A DNA stretch of 64,000 nt from CAURNT01 sp963539215 (GTDB lineage: Bacteria > Fusobacteriota > Fusobacteriia > Fusobacteriales > Leptotrichiaceae): assembly GCA_963539215.1 (NCBI GenBank), contig CAUTJT010000002.1:62001-126000 (forward strand), given 5' to 3'. Under the pieces are notes generated by a model that had not been told where the DNA came from, ran no database searches, and saw only the letters and a program-made list of their open reading frames with translations. Both the position numbers and the translations under genes were made by a program. This document shows, piece by piece, positions 49,989 through 59,223 of this stretch; the first letter of the stretch is position 1, and each line of letters opens with the position of its first letter.

Positions 49989-51033
49989 TATCTATTTCCT
50001 CTTTCTTAACTTTAAGTTGACCACAAGCTGCTTGTATATCTTCTCCTTTAGTTTCTCTTAAAGTTACGTTTATTTTATTATTTAATAAATAGTTGTAAAA
50101 CTCTTTTTGTTTTTTTAAACTAGGAGTTTCATAAGGTTTACCTACAACCTTGTTATATGGTATCAAATTAACCAAATGATTAAATGATTTCATAAACTTA
50201 ACAAGATTTATGGCATCTTCTTTTTCACAATTAAAATTATCTATTAATATATATTCAAATGTAATTCTATTTTTAGTTTTAGCTTGATAATTTAATAAAG
50301 ATTCTTTTAATTTATCTAAAGGATTAACCTTATTTATAGGCATTAACTCACTTCTTTTATCATTATCCACACTATGAAGTGAAATAGCTAATCCTATTTG
50401 TTTTTCATCTTCAGTAAATCTATTAATTTCCTTAACCAAACCTGAAGTTGATATGGTAAAGTTTCTCTTTGAAAATTCTTGACCTTCTTTAGAGTTTAAA
50501 ATATTAATAGATTTAAGTACTGCATCATAATTTAGGAAAGGTTCACCCATTCCCATAAATACAACATTAGAAATTTTATCACCCTTTTCTTTCAAGAAAT
50601 TTTGCAAATAATAAAATTGCATTAAAATTTCTGAAGCTTTAAGATTCTTTTCAAATTTCATCATTCCAGTCGCACAAAAATCACATTTCAAAGGACATCC
50701 AACTTGAGATGACACACATATACTATATCTATTATTATACTTTAATAAAACTGACTCTATTAATCTCTTACCTGATATTGAAAAAAGAAACTTCACAGTT
50801 TCTTTATCACTAGAAGTCTGGTGCATAATATATTTTAAACTACCAATTTCAAACTTTTCTTTCAATATTTCTATATCTTCTTTGGAAATATTAGTAAATT
50901 TATCAAAATCAAATATAAGCTTTTTATGTAACCATTCATATATTTGAGTAGCTCTAAATTTCTTAAAACCAATACTTACAAGAATTTCTTGCAATTCTAC
51001 CAAACTAAGATCTAATATATCTATTTTTTCCAT
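49972..51033 (-). CDS. rlmN: 23S rRNA (adenine(2503)-C(2))-methyltransferase RlmN
   Basis: 353 residues, radical SAM. Cluster motif CPLKCDFCATG (CxxxCxxC), FMGMGEPFLNYD, and the methyl-carrying cysteine in IQAACGQLK near the C-terminus; the partner cysteine is the one in SQVGC or the cluster loop region. It methylates A2503 of 23S rRNA and some tRNAs. Eight bases behind rph. Confidence 0.96.
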   Translation of the reverse strand: MEKIDILDLSLVELQEILVSIGFKKFRATQIYEWLHKKLIFDFDKFTNISKEDIEILKEKFEIGSLKYIMHQTSSDKETVKFLFSISGKRLIESVLLKYNNRYSICVSSQVGCPLKCDFCATGMMKFEKNLKASEILMQFYYLQNFLKEKGDKISNVVFMGMGEPFLNYDAVLKSINILNSKEGQEFSKRNFTISTSGLVKEINRFTEDEKQIGLAISLHSVDNDKRSELMPINKVNPLDKLKESLLNYQAKTKNRITFEYILIDNFNCEKEDAINLVKFMKSFNHLVNLIPYNKVVGKPYETPSLKKQKEFYNYLLNNKINVTLRETKGEDIQAACGQLKVKKEEIDNEETI

Positions 51034-51041
51034 TTTTTCTC

Positions 51042-51737
51042 CTATAAACTAAATAGCTTATCAAAAGCATTACGTGTTATATCTAAAAGAGCATTTAATT
51101 CTTTTAAATTGAATGTTTTACCTTCACCAGTTCCTTGTATTTCTACAAATTCTTCTTTATCATTCATAATAATATTCATATCTACTTCAGCTTTTGAGTC
51201 TTCTTCGTATTCTAAGTCAAGTAATACTTCTCCATCAACTATACCAACACTTATAGCAGCAATTTTAGAAATTATAGGATTTTCCAATATTTTATCACTA
51301 TCCAATAATTTTTTTACTGCTAATTCCAAGGCTAAATATCCACCTGTAATAGCTGCTGTTCTAGTACCGCCATCTGCTTGTATTACATCACAATCTATCA
51401 TTATAGTTCTTTCACCTAATTTTTTAAGGTCTATAGCAGCACGTAAAGATCTCCCTATTAATCTCTGAATTTCCATAGTTCTTCCAGTAAGCTTACCATT
51501 AGATGATTCTCTTTTAGTTCTAGTATTAGTAGCACGTGGTAACATAGAATATTCAGCTGTTATCCACCCTTTTGAACTACCTTTTAAAAATGGTGGAACT
51601 TTTTCTTCTACGGTAGCATTACATATTACTTTAGTATTTCCTAACTCTATTAATACAGAACCTTCTGGATATTTAATATATTCTTTAGTTATTTTAATTT
51701 CTCTTATCTCATCATTTTTTCTATTATTATTTCTCAT
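51042..51737 (-). CDS. rph: Ribonuclease PH
   Basis: 231 residues. EYSMLPRATNTRTKRE, GRTMEIQRLIGRSLRAAIDL, TIMIDCDVIQADGGTRTAAITG and LDLEYEEDSKAEVDMNI are diagnostic. A phosphate-dependent 3' exonuclease trimming tRNA ends. First gene of the rph-rlmN-PBP operon. Confidence 0.97.
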   Translation of the reverse strand: MRNNNRKNDEIREIKITKEYIKYPEGSVLIELGNTKVICNATVEEKVPPFLKGSSKGWITAEYSMLPRATNTRTKRESSNGKLTGRTMEIQRLIGRSLRAAIDLKKLGERTIMIDCDVIQADGGTRTAAITGGYLALELAVKKLLDSDKILENPIISKIAAISVGIVDGEVLLDLEYEEDSKAEVDMNIIMNDKEEFVEIQGTGEGKTFNLKELNALLDITRNAFDKLFSL

Positions 51738-51757
51738 ACTTCTCCATTCCTCACTCG

Positions 51758-51786
51758 ATTATACCATAATTGAAATCAAAATACAA
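51758..51786 (-). promoter_or_regulatory. Promoter of rph-rlmN-PBP1A
   Basis: Minus-strand TTGTAT (51781-51786), 17-base spacer, TATAAT (51758-51763) with TGG before it. It lies in the gap directly after the CheA-like unit. Confidence 0.72.
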
Positions 51787-51787
51787 T

Positions 51788-52870
51788 TTAGACTGTATAA
51801 TCCTTAAATAGTCCTGTTTCTATATTATATTTTTTCAAAAACTCTAAAAACTGTTTACCAAAAAAATCTATAGGTTCTTTATATATTATATCAACTATTT
51901 TTTTATCTACTATCGTTTTTTCTATAATAGCCTTTATTTCAGATATATTTCCCTTATTTACTCCATTAATAGCAAATACACGAGTTTCTCTATTATTAAT
52001 ATTTTTTGACAATATTAAATGTATTTTTTTATTTTCCAAATGTACTATTTTATTTATTACCTCTAATTGATTTTTACAATTAACATATATATCTAACATA
52101 TTTTCATATTGAGTTATATTTAATAATATATCATTTTCAGCAAATATTTTCTCTAAATATATTAAATCATTTTCTTTTATATTCTCAAAAAATACTTTTA
52201 TATTATATATATTTTTATTATTCTTTATTTCATTTAATTCTAAAGAAATTATAGCATCATCATCTTCTTCTATATCATTTAGTATATCTCTTACATTATA
52301 TTTATTATCTATTTTATAATCTGTTATAAAATAGTCATATCTATCATCATCTAATGATAGAGGTATATAGTTATAAGCCTTACCCTTTTCTTTAAGTCTT
52401 GTAAGTATGTTTCTTCTAGATAAATAAAAATATGGTGTATTAACATCTAATTTAAACTTAATATAATAATATTCCTTATTTTTATTAATTTCTTCTAAAC
52501 CTTCATTCAACTTTTTTATATATTCTTGTAACTTTTCATTAGATAAGTTTACTTTATATTTACTTAAATTATTTCTCATATATTGTTTATATAACTCTTC
52601 AAGATTAATTATAGAATTAAATAAGTCATATTTAAATCTAAAATATTGTTCTGGATATTTTTCTATATATACAAAAGTCTTACGTATAACAGAAAGATAT
52701 TCTATATCTACTATATTTCCAATGATAAACATATTATTTTCTATCTCATTTATCAATTTTATTAAATATTCAAAGTATTTTTCTTTAGGTATAGAAATTT
52801 CTAAAAGCAAATTTTCTATCTCTTTTATTTTTTCTATATCATATTTCAAGAAACCTTTTTTCTTATCCAC
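51788..52870 (-). CDS. Unknown protein, possibly a CheA N-terminal-half relative (Hpt/P2-like) with a STAS-like end
   Basis: 360 residues, cytosolic, no known family by direct reading. Residues 30-110 are helical like a histidine phosphotransfer bundle, but no HxxKG phospho-histidine is present. Residues about 137-215 have the shape of a CheA P2-like ferredoxin domain (YIKFKLDVNTPYFYLSRRNI...KYNVRDILNDIEEDDDAI; CheA P2-like domains end in a similar IxDVFxFVEDD block). The last 70 residues (VDKKIVDIIYKEPIDFFGKQF) loosely resemble a STAS domain. It begins four bases after the stop of the CheA-like gene, so both proteins surely act together. The assignment is inference. Confidence 0.45.
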   Translation of the reverse strand: MDKKKGFLKYDIEKIKEIENLLLEISIPKEKYFEYLIKLINEIENNMFIIGNIVDIEYLSVIRKTFVYIEKYPEQYFRFKYDLFNSIINLEELYKQYMRNNLSKYKVNLSNEKLQEYIKKLNEGLEEINKNKEYYYIKFKLDVNTPYFYLSRRNILTRLKEKGKAYNYIPLSLDDDRYDYFITDYKIDNKYNVRDILNDIEEDDDAIISLELNEIKNNKNIYNIKVFFENIKENDLIYLEKIFAENDILLNITQYENMLDIYVNCKNQLEVINKIVHLENKKIHLILSKNINNRETRVFAINGVNKGNISEIKAIIEKTIVDKKIVDIIYKEPIDFFGKQFLEFLKKYNIETGLFKDYTV

Positions 52871-52874
52871 TTCA

Positions 52875-54350
52875 CTACCCCTTTAACATTTTTATAATAC
52901 TGCAAAGATCTATAACTTTAGCCCTTTTTAGTGATTTTAAAAGATAATCTCCCATATATATTTTAGAATCATAATTTTTTTTCATATATATTTCTTCATA
53001 ATATATATCCTTAGAACAGACATCTATAACTGTATATCTATTGTTAGATTTAATCAATAAACCTTTTCTATTTTCACAATTCTTTAAGTCTTTCTTATTT
53101 AGTATATCTCTATTTTCATTCTTATCTATAGGTAAGTTGATATATCCAAGATTTTTACCATCATATTGATAATATTTAAGAGAATTAAGCTCTATAATTT
53201 TACTTGGATCAAAATCAAATATATCTATTATAAGAGAATTATCTAAAACATAATATTTTTTATCTTCAGAAAATACAAAACCTTCAAATAATATTATATT
53301 TAAAGGAATCTTTGTAACATATTCAACACTTTTCCCATCCTCGTTATGAATTAAGATATAACCACCTAATTCATCCACTATATTTTTATACTTAATATAG
53401 CTTATAAGTCTTTCTTTATCATATAAATCACTTGCTGAATTTATATAGTTTTTATTAAAAATAGAAGATAAAATCTCTGCTTCTGAATAATCATAATTAG
53501 GTTTTAATATACCCGCATTTATTGCATTATTATGTATTTTATCTATTTCAAGACTATACCCTGTTATATACATAGATAAATACAATTTATCAACTTCTTG
53601 CTTAATATTAAAATTAATTTCAAAATCATAGTCCCCTTTATCAAATAACTTAACTGTATAATCTGATATAGACATAACTATGGAATGTAATACATCAATT
53701 ATTGCATTTTTAATTCTAAAAAATAGTATTTTATCAACTTTTAAATTATTATCATTAAAGTTTAATTTAACTCTTAAACCTAATAAATCAATATACTCCA
53801 TTATTATATTTTGTATACTTTGTAACTCATCTTTTAAGTCTATAACTCTTAAATCAAAAACTTGTCTTTTTAAATTATATTTAAGTTCAGATAAATCATT
53901 AATTAAACTCTTAAAATCATCTTGTTTTTCTTCTTTAATATAATCTTTAAAATTATACAATTTTTTTCTTATATAAAATATATTATCAACATTTTCTATA
54001 ATATTAGATATATTTTCAAGAGAAATAGTTATATTTTCTTTATTTTTTTTTGATAAATCTACTTCTTCTACCTTAGCATCTTTTATATAATCAAGTTTTT
54101 TAATTTTATCAATAAGAGATAATGAACAATAAGATAAAGTACATCTAATACTTGCATTTAATTTCAAAGGATCATAAGATTCCACAGTTAAATCATTATC
54201 AAAAATATATTCTTTTTTTAAAATTTCAGTTTCATTTTCAAGTATATTTTCAAATTCAAAAATATTAATTTTAGTAAAATCATAATTTTCATTAAAAAAT
54301 ACATTTAAATTATATACCAACGTTTCTGAATTAAAATTCTTTTCTTCCAT
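52875..54350 (-). CDS. Degenerate CheA-like pseudokinase (P3-P4-P5 layout)
   Basis: 491 residues, cytosolic. Residues about 150-205 align with the CheA P3 dimerisation region (LKRQVFDLRVIDLKDELQS; CheA has LQDAVMxLRMVPLxxLF). Residues 205-350 follow the CheA kinase domain: IIDVLHSIVMSISDY where CheA has HLxRNAxDHG, then LSMYITGYSLEIDKIHNNAI where CheA has VxDDGRGIDxxxIxxxA, then KYKNIVDELGGYILIHNEDG and IPLNIILFEGFVF. The rest is a CheW-like P5 domain. The N-box asparagine, the G1-box aspartates and the G2-box glycines are all replaced, so kinase activity is unlikely. No chemotaxis or flagellar gene is nearby. Confidence 0.65.
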   Translation of the reverse strand: MEEKNFNSETLVYNLNVFFNENYDFTKINIFEFENILENETEILKKEYIFDNDLTVESYDPLKLNASIRCTLSYCSLSLIDKIKKLDYIKDAKVEEVDLSKKNKENITISLENISNIIENVDNIFYIRKKLYNFKDYIKEEKQDDFKSLINDLSELKYNLKRQVFDLRVIDLKDELQSIQNIIMEYIDLLGLRVKLNFNDNNLKVDKILFFRIKNAIIDVLHSIVMSISDYTVKLFDKGDYDFEINFNIKQEVDKLYLSMYITGYSLEIDKIHNNAINAGILKPNYDYSEAEILSSIFNKNYINSASDLYDKERLISYIKYKNIVDELGGYILIHNEDGKSVEYVTKIPLNIILFEGFVFSEDKKYYVLDNSLIIDIFDFDPSKIIELNSLKYYQYDGKNLGYINLPIDKNENRDILNKKDLKNCENRKGLLIKSNNRYTVIDVCSKDIYYEEIYMKKNYDSKIYMGDYLLKSLKRAKVIDLCSIIKMLKG

Positions 54351-54384
54351 AAATAAATCCTTATTTTAATTTTTTATATAACTA

Positions 54385-54390
54385 ATTATA
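54385..54390 (-). promoter_or_regulatory. Probable -10 box of the CheA-like operon
   Basis: Minus-strand TATAAT 35 bases before the start codon. No convincing -35 box at 16-18 bases. The remaining sequence up to the cdsA terminator is plain AT-rich DNA. Confidence 0.45.
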
Positions 54391-54453
54391 CACCAAAATT
54401 ATATTTTTAACTAGTGCGTATTTAGTAATAATTTAATTTAATATATAAAATTT

Positions 54454-54485
54454 AAAAGTGCTTAGAAACATTTATCTAAGCACTT
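54454..54485 (-). terminator. Rho-independent terminator of cdsA
   Basis: Minus-strand perfect 10-bp stem AAGTGCTTAG / CTAAGCACTT with a 10-base loop, followed by TTAAATTTT, next to the cdsA stop codon. Confidence 0.82.
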
Positions 54486-54489
54486 AATA

Positions 54490-55374
54490 TCACATAACAA
54501 CATATTTCACAAAATAGTAAACCACTGGCATTACAAACATCGCACTATCAAATCTATCTAAAAATCCACCATGCCCAAGTAATATAGTCCCACTATCTTT
54601 AACTCCAAATTCTCTTTTTAATTTAGATTCAAATAAATCTCCAAGAACTGAAAATACTCCTATCAATACAGAAATTATAACTGCCTCATTTAATGTTATT
54701 CTTTCAAATAAATCAGCTCTAAAGAATTCTTTATATATGTATATAAAAGTATAAGTTGATATAAATACACCTAATATACCACCTATAAATCCTTCTATAG
54801 ATTTTTTAGGACTAATTTTTTCAGAAAGTCTAGTTTTAAATATTTTACCTCCCACTAAAACCCCTACTATATATGCTAAAGTATCACATGACCATATAGA
54901 AACAAAGGTATAAAGTAGCATAACTTTACCATTATGGAATTCTTCTCTTATTATCATCATATACGATAAAAAAAATGAAATATATATAATACCCAATAAG
55001 GTATACATTAACTCTTCTGTAGAATTTTTAATTTTTGAACCTAATATTTGAAGTGTTGCTATAACCATAAGACTAAATACAACGAAAGCTCCACTATCAA
55101 AAGCTATTTCAGTTCTAGGATTAAATATTCTAAGATATCTAAACAATACACTTATATCATGTTTAAAGTAAATTAAAATAGGTAAAAAGACACCTAACAT
55201 TATTCCTGTTTTATAATAAACACCTTTACCTTTATTTTTAATTATAGTATAAAATTCGTACATAGAAATTCCAATAACTACTATATTAAAAATCAAAAAT
55301 GTTATATCTCCTGAAAGAAAAATATAAATTAAAATTGGTACTGTTAAAATTATAACTAATAACCTACTTAACAT
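54490..55374 (-). CDS. cdsA: Phosphatidate cytidylyltransferase
   Basis: 294 residues, about eight membrane helices. The family signature is complete: SPKKSIEGFIGG near residue 190 and GVKDSGTILLGHGGFLDRFDS near residue 255. It makes CDP-diacylglycerol, the branch point of phospholipid synthesis. Follows uppS by nine bases, the common uppS-cdsA order. Confidence 0.96.
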   Translation of the reverse strand: MLSRLLVIILTVPILIYIFLSGDITFLIFNIVVIGISMYEFYTIIKNKGKGVYYKTGIMLGVFLPILIYFKHDISVLFRYLRIFNPRTEIAFDSGAFVVFSLMVIATLQILGSKIKNSTEELMYTLLGIIYISFFLSYMMIIREEFHNGKVMLLYTFVSIWSCDTLAYIVGVLVGGKIFKTRLSEKISPKKSIEGFIGGILGVFISTYTFIYIYKEFFRADLFERITLNEAVIISVLIGVFSVLGDLFESKLKREFGVKDSGTILLGHGGFLDRFDSAMFVMPVVYYFVKYVVM

Positions 55375-55383
55375 AACTCACCT

Positions 55384-56094
55384 CTATTCTTCTATATTTC
55401 CAAATCTTCTATCTCTATTATTAAAACTTTTTATTGATTTATCTAACTCTTCCTCATTAAAATCTGGCCAAAGTACATTACTAACATATATTTCTGAATA
55501 TGCTATTTGCCACAGCATATAATTACTTACTCTAAATTCTCCACCTGTCCTAATTAACAAATCAGGATCTGGAATAAATGAATTATATAAATTTTTAGAT
55601 ATATTTTCTTCAGTAATTTCTTCACCATTTTCTAATGTTTTTTTCATACTTTCTAATATATCTAATCTACCACCATAATTAAAGCAAATATTAAGAACTA
55701 TACCTGTATTATTTTTAAGTTTATCTGTTATTTCATCTACAGTTTCATTTAAAGATTTACTTAACCTTTCTCTACTACCACTTATTACAAGTCTAACGTT
55801 TTGTTCCATAAAATCTTTAAACTTGGATTTTAAGTATTTATTAAAAAGCATAAGTATAGTTTCAACCTCTAATTTAGGTCTATTCCAATTTTCAGTAGAA
55901 AAGGCATAAACACTTAAATATTTAACTCCTATTTCATCTGAATATTTCAATATCTTTTCTAAAGCTTGTACACCTCTTTTATGACCCTCAGTTCTTATCA
56001 TACCTCTTTTTTTTGCCCATCTACCATTTCCATCCATGATTATAGCAATATGATTAGGTACGTTATCCTTCATACAGTTTTTCGATATATTCAT
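55384..56094 (-). CDS. uppS: Isoprenyl transferase (undecaprenyl diphosphate synthase)
   Basis: 236 residues. HIAIIMDGNGRWAKKRG (catalytic aspartate), EGHKRGVQALEKIL, YAFSTENWNRP and LLIRTGGEFRVSNYMLWQIAYSE are diagnostic of cis-prenyltransferases. It makes the C55 carrier for peptidoglycan. I chose the ATG preceded by AAAGGGAAAG (protein MNISKN); a start seven codons later (MKDNVP) is possible, and longer in-frame starts lack a site. Overlaps the methyltransferase gene by 32 bases. Confidence 0.95.
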   Translation of the reverse strand: MNISKNCMKDNVPNHIAIIMDGNGRWAKKRGMIRTEGHKRGVQALEKILKYSDEIGVKYLSVYAFSTENWNRPKLEVETILMLFNKYLKSKFKDFMEQNVRLVISGSRERLSKSLNETVDEITDKLKNNTGIVLNICFNYGGRLDILESMKKTLENGEEITEENISKNLYNSFIPDPDLLIRTGGEFRVSNYMLWQIAYSEIYVSNVLWPDFNEEELDKSIKSFNNRDRRFGNIEE

Positions 56095-56782
56095 TTCTTT
56101 CCCTTTCGTTTTTATAAACAAAAATAGGTGATTCCATAATAAAACCTGACTTAACATTTTTCATTATTTCTATCATTGATATTAAAGAAGTTTCATCATT
56201 ATACTTCGTATATACTGGTTTTAATCTTTTTATTTCCATATTTGTTCTATTTATATATTCAAGTATTTCCATAAGTCTTTCAGTTCTAAATATCAAATAA
56301 AGTGAAGCTCTATTTTTCAATAATATTCTAGATATATTTATTACTTGCTTTATAGAAAGAGTATTTTCAAATCTAGCATTATTAATACTATCAATATTTC
56401 TCATATTTTCTTTATTTTTTTCTTCAAAATATGGTGGATTAGAAACTATTATATCAAAATATTGTTCTTTAAATCTTTCCCTATAATCATTTATATCCAT
56501 ATTTATATACTCTAGATTATCTAATTTAGCATTTTTCTTATTTTCTTTAGATAATATATATGATTCTTCATTTAATTCTACTCCATACACTTTTGCTTTT
56601 GATTTTCTAGCAAGTATCATAGAAATTATTCCAAATCCTGATCCTATATCTAATATATTCTTACTTCTTCCATTTATTCTAACAAAATCCGCTAACAAAA
56701 GAGAATCTAAAGTTGTTGATTGCAATCCCTTTTTTTGTATTAAATCAAATCCTGAAATTTTTACAGTATATCTATCACTCAT
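56063..56782 (-). CDS. SAM-dependent methyltransferase, tRNA1(Val) m6A37 (TrmN6/YfiC) type
   Basis: 239 residues. SAM loop LDIGSGFGIISMILA, VYGVELNEES and the adenine N6-methyltransferase motif IVSNPPYFEE. FDLIQKKGLQSTTLDSLLLADFV at the N-terminus matches TrmN6-like proteins, which methylate A37 of tRNA-Val in E. coli. The exact substrate is inferred. First gene of the uppS-cdsA operon. Confidence 0.85.
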   Translation of the reverse strand: MSDRYTVKISGFDLIQKKGLQSTTLDSLLLADFVRINGRSKNILDIGSGFGIISMILARKSKAKVYGVELNEESYILSKENKKNAKLDNLEYINMDINDYRERFKEQYFDIIVSNPPYFEEKNKENMRNIDSINNARFENTLSIKQVINISRILLKNRASLYLIFRTERLMEILEYINRTNMEIKRLKPVYTKYNDETSLISMIEIMKNVKSGFIMESPIFVYKNERERNEYIEKLYEG

Positions 56783-56804
56783 ACTTCTCCTATCCTTATT
56801 TTAG

Positions 56805-56810
56805 ATTATA
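56805..56810 (-). promoter_or_regulatory. Extended -10 promoter of the methyltransferase-uppS-cdsA operon
   Basis: Minus-strand TATAAT preceded by TGG; a weak TTGTAT lies 18 bases upstream. Confidence 0.6.
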
Positions 56811-56840
56811 CCATACAAATATATAAATATACAAACAAAA

Positions 56841-56872
56841 GAAAAAGACTTGCTATATATTATAACAAGCCT
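56841..56872 (-). terminator. Rho-independent terminator of the focA-type gene
   Basis: Minus-strand stem AGGCTTG / CAAGTCT (one G-U) followed by TTTTTCTTTTG. Confidence 0.7.
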
Positions 56873-56878
56873 TATTAT

Positions 56879-57643
56879 CTATTTAGCATCCTTATTTAAA
56901 AACCAATAAGCTACTCCTACTACAAAACCTCCACCTAAGAAGTTTCCTATAGTAACAAAGAAGAAATTATATAATATTCCCAATAAAGTAACTCCTTCTG
57001 CACCATGCATTAATGCAAGTGGTAAGTAAAGCATATTAGCAACAACGTGATCATATCCTAAAACAATAAATAACATTATAGGAAACCAAACAGTAAACGC
57101 TTTCGATACACCATCTTTTGACATATATCCACCAAGACAAGCACTACTAACTAAAACATTACATAGTATTCCTTTCAATATTAAATCATAAAATCCTGTA
57201 TTAACCTTATGTTCTGCCATATGAGATAATAGCTTCACTCCTGCTTGACTTAAAGTCCCTGTTTCATATGAAATATAAGCTATTATAACTGAACCTATTA
57301 AATTAAATATCCAAACTAAAGCAAGTATTTCAAACATTTTTTTCCAACTTATTTTTTTATCAAATACACTTGCTACCATTAAACAATTACTAGTAAACAA
57401 TTCAAACCCAAGTAAAACTATTAGTATAAGACCTACTGGGAAAACTGAAGCTCCTATAAATTTAGCAACTCCTGCATTAGTTTCTATAAGATCTGCAGAA
57501 ACTAAAATATTACCAACAGCACCAAAAGCTATAGACATACCAGCAAGTATTGCTGAAAGATACAGTTTAGGTCCTTTCATATCTTCTCTTTTATGTGTTG
57601 CATGTATAATATATTCTAACAACTCTTTAGGTGTTTTTAGCAT
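56879..57643 (-). CDS. Formate/nitrite transporter family channel (FocA/NirC type)
   Basis: 254 residues, six membrane helices, pentameric aquaporin-like fold in the family. YLSAILAGMSIAFGAVG, ELFTSNCLM (the omega-loop region), CNVLVSSACL, GYDHVVANM (the pore histidine region; H within DHVVANM) and GNFLGGGFVVG are characteristic. With pyruvate:ferredoxin oxidoreductase and fermentation in mind, formate is the likely cargo, but no pfl gene is visible, so nitrite or hydrosulfide remain possible. Own promoter and terminator. Confidence 0.9.
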   Translation of the reverse strand: MLKTPKELLEYIIHATHKREDMKGPKLYLSAILAGMSIAFGAVGNILVSADLIETNAGVAKFIGASVFPVGLILIVLLGFELFTSNCLMVASVFDKKISWKKMFEILALVWIFNLIGSVIIAYISYETGTLSQAGVKLLSHMAEHKVNTGFYDLILKGILCNVLVSSACLGGYMSKDGVSKAFTVWFPIMLFIVLGYDHVVANMLYLPLALMHGAEGVTLLGILYNFFFVTIGNFLGGGFVVGVAYWFLNKDAK

Positions 57644-57675
57644 ATACTACTCCTTTCAAATTTTAATTCAAATAA

Positions 57676-57705
57676 AGTATAACATAAATTTTATAGCTTG
57701 TTCAA
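57676..57705 (-). promoter_or_regulatory. Promoter of the focA-type gene
   Basis: Minus-strand TTGAAC (57700-57705), 18-base spacer, TATACT (57676-57681) with TGT before it. It starts right after the murJ stop codon. Confidence 0.62.
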
Positions 57706-57708
57706 TAA

Positions 57709-59223
57709 TTATTTATCCAAAAACATTCTTTTATCTTTTAAATATTTAAGAGAAAAAATACTGAAGTATATAGCTATAAACAACAATAATTTAACAATTA
57801 TTTCAAGTCTTGGATTAGCTATATTAATCATATTTTCTATTATAAATATACAAACTAAAGAATCTAGTAAAGCTATTGATATAAATTTCATATATTTTAA
57901 TACATCTATCTTTATATATCTTTTATTTAAAGATGTAAATAAAATTATAAAATTGACCATCGCAGAAAATGAAGTTGCAAAAGTTAATCCTCTATGAGCA
58001 TATTCTTTATATAATAAATAATCAAGTAAAATATTTAAACCTATGCCTATAAAAGATGATATCACAGGTAATTTCCTGTCTTTTTGGGCATAATGAGCTC
58101 TTGTTAATAAATGTATACTTGAGAAAAATATTAAACCTAATGCATAAAATTGTAGTATTTCCGAAGTTATTTGTACACTTTTTTCATCAAATTTACCATA
58201 ATTAAACAATAACATTATTATTTCTTTTGAATAATATATTAAACCTAAACTAGATGGAATAATTAATATTGCAAGAAAATGTAATCCTTTTTGTATAGTA
58301 TTTTTAAATAATTCATTATCTTTTTTTACAACTGCCCTTGATAAACTTGGAAATATAACAACAGATAATGATACTGCAAATACACCTACTGGTAATAAAT
58401 ATAGTCTTGAAGCATAATTTATAGCACTTATAGTTCCTATAGGCAATGCCCCTGCAAAACTTGTATCAACTAACTCATTTATTTGATATCCAAATATTCC
58501 TATTAAAGTTGGTATCATTACAATCAAGAATTTTTTTACATAAGGATCTTTATAATTAAATATTAGCTTATATTTTTTCATTATTGATAAAAATGAAGGT
58601 AATTGTATTAATACTTGAAATAATCCCGAAAGTAAAAAAGAAATACCTAGACCATATATACCTATAGTATTTTTTGAAATAACTGAACCTATTATTATTG
58701 TTAAATTAAATATTACTCCTACTAAAGTTGAAATATAAAACTTACCATAATTATTCAATAATGATGAAATTAAACCTGAAACAGATATAAATAATAAATA
58801 AAAAGACATTATTTTTAATAAGTCAGAAGCTAATCCTAATCTTTCACCAGCTTTAAATCCCAATATATATTTTAATATAAACCCTGAAAATAACATCATT
58901 ATTACAGACATAGTAAATGAAAAAGATATTAAAAGATTTGTAATATTAAATACAAAATCATTAGCTCTTTCTACCCCTTTTTCTTCTTTAACCTCATCAT
59001 AAATAGGTATAAATGCAGTTCCTAATGAACCTTCTCCTAAGAGAGTGGTAAAAAAATTAGCTATTCTTGAAGCAGCAAAATAGGCATCTGTACTACCAGT
59101 AGCACCAAAATATGCTGCAATTACAACTTCTCTAATAAGTCCTAATATACGACTTAACATATTTATAACCATAACTATAAGGCTTGACTTAAATAGTCCA
59201 CCTTTTTTTATATTATTTGACAT
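57709..59223 (-). CDS. murJ: Lipid II flippase MurJ
   Basis: 504 residues with about 14 membrane helices (MOP superfamily). SLIVMVINMLSRILGLIREVVIAAYFG, the FGATGSTDAYFAASRI and LGEGSLGTAFIPIYDE stretches and YASRLYLLPVGVFAVSLS are diagnostic of MurJ/MviN. It moves lipid II to the outer face for wall synthesis. I chose the ATG (MSNNIKKGG) behind AAAGGG; it overlaps scpA by 11 bases. Long in-frame N-terminal alternatives lack a site. Confidence 0.95.
   Translation of the reverse strand: MSNNIKKGGLFKSSLIVMVINMLSRILGLIREVVIAAYFGATGSTDAYFAASRIANFFTTLLGEGSLGTAFIPIYDEVKEEKGVERANDFVFNITNLLISFSFTMSVIMMLFSGFILKYILGFKAGERLGLASDLLKIMSFYLLFISVSGLISSLLNNYGKFYISTLVGVIFNLTIIIGSVISKNTIGIYGLGISFLLSGLFQVLIQLPSFLSIMKKYKLIFNYKDPYVKKFLIVMIPTLIGIFGYQINELVDTSFAGALPIGTISAINYASRLYLLPVGVFAVSLSVVIFPSLSRAVVKKDNELFKNTIQKGLHFLAILIIPSSLGLIYYSKEIIMLLFNYGKFDEKSVQITSEILQFYALGLIFFSSIHLLTRAHYAQKDRKLPVISSFIGIGLNILLDYLLYKEYAHRGLTFATSFSAMVNFIILFTSLNKRYIKIDVLKYMKFISIALLDSLVCIFIIENMINIANPRLEIIVKLLLFIAIYFSIFSLKYLKDKRMFLDK

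Noticed and set aside
52875..54350. A normal sensor histidine kinase
   Set aside because: No phospho-histidine H-box and no intact N, G1 or G2 box; the order of conserved blocks fits CheA rather than a membrane sensor kinase.
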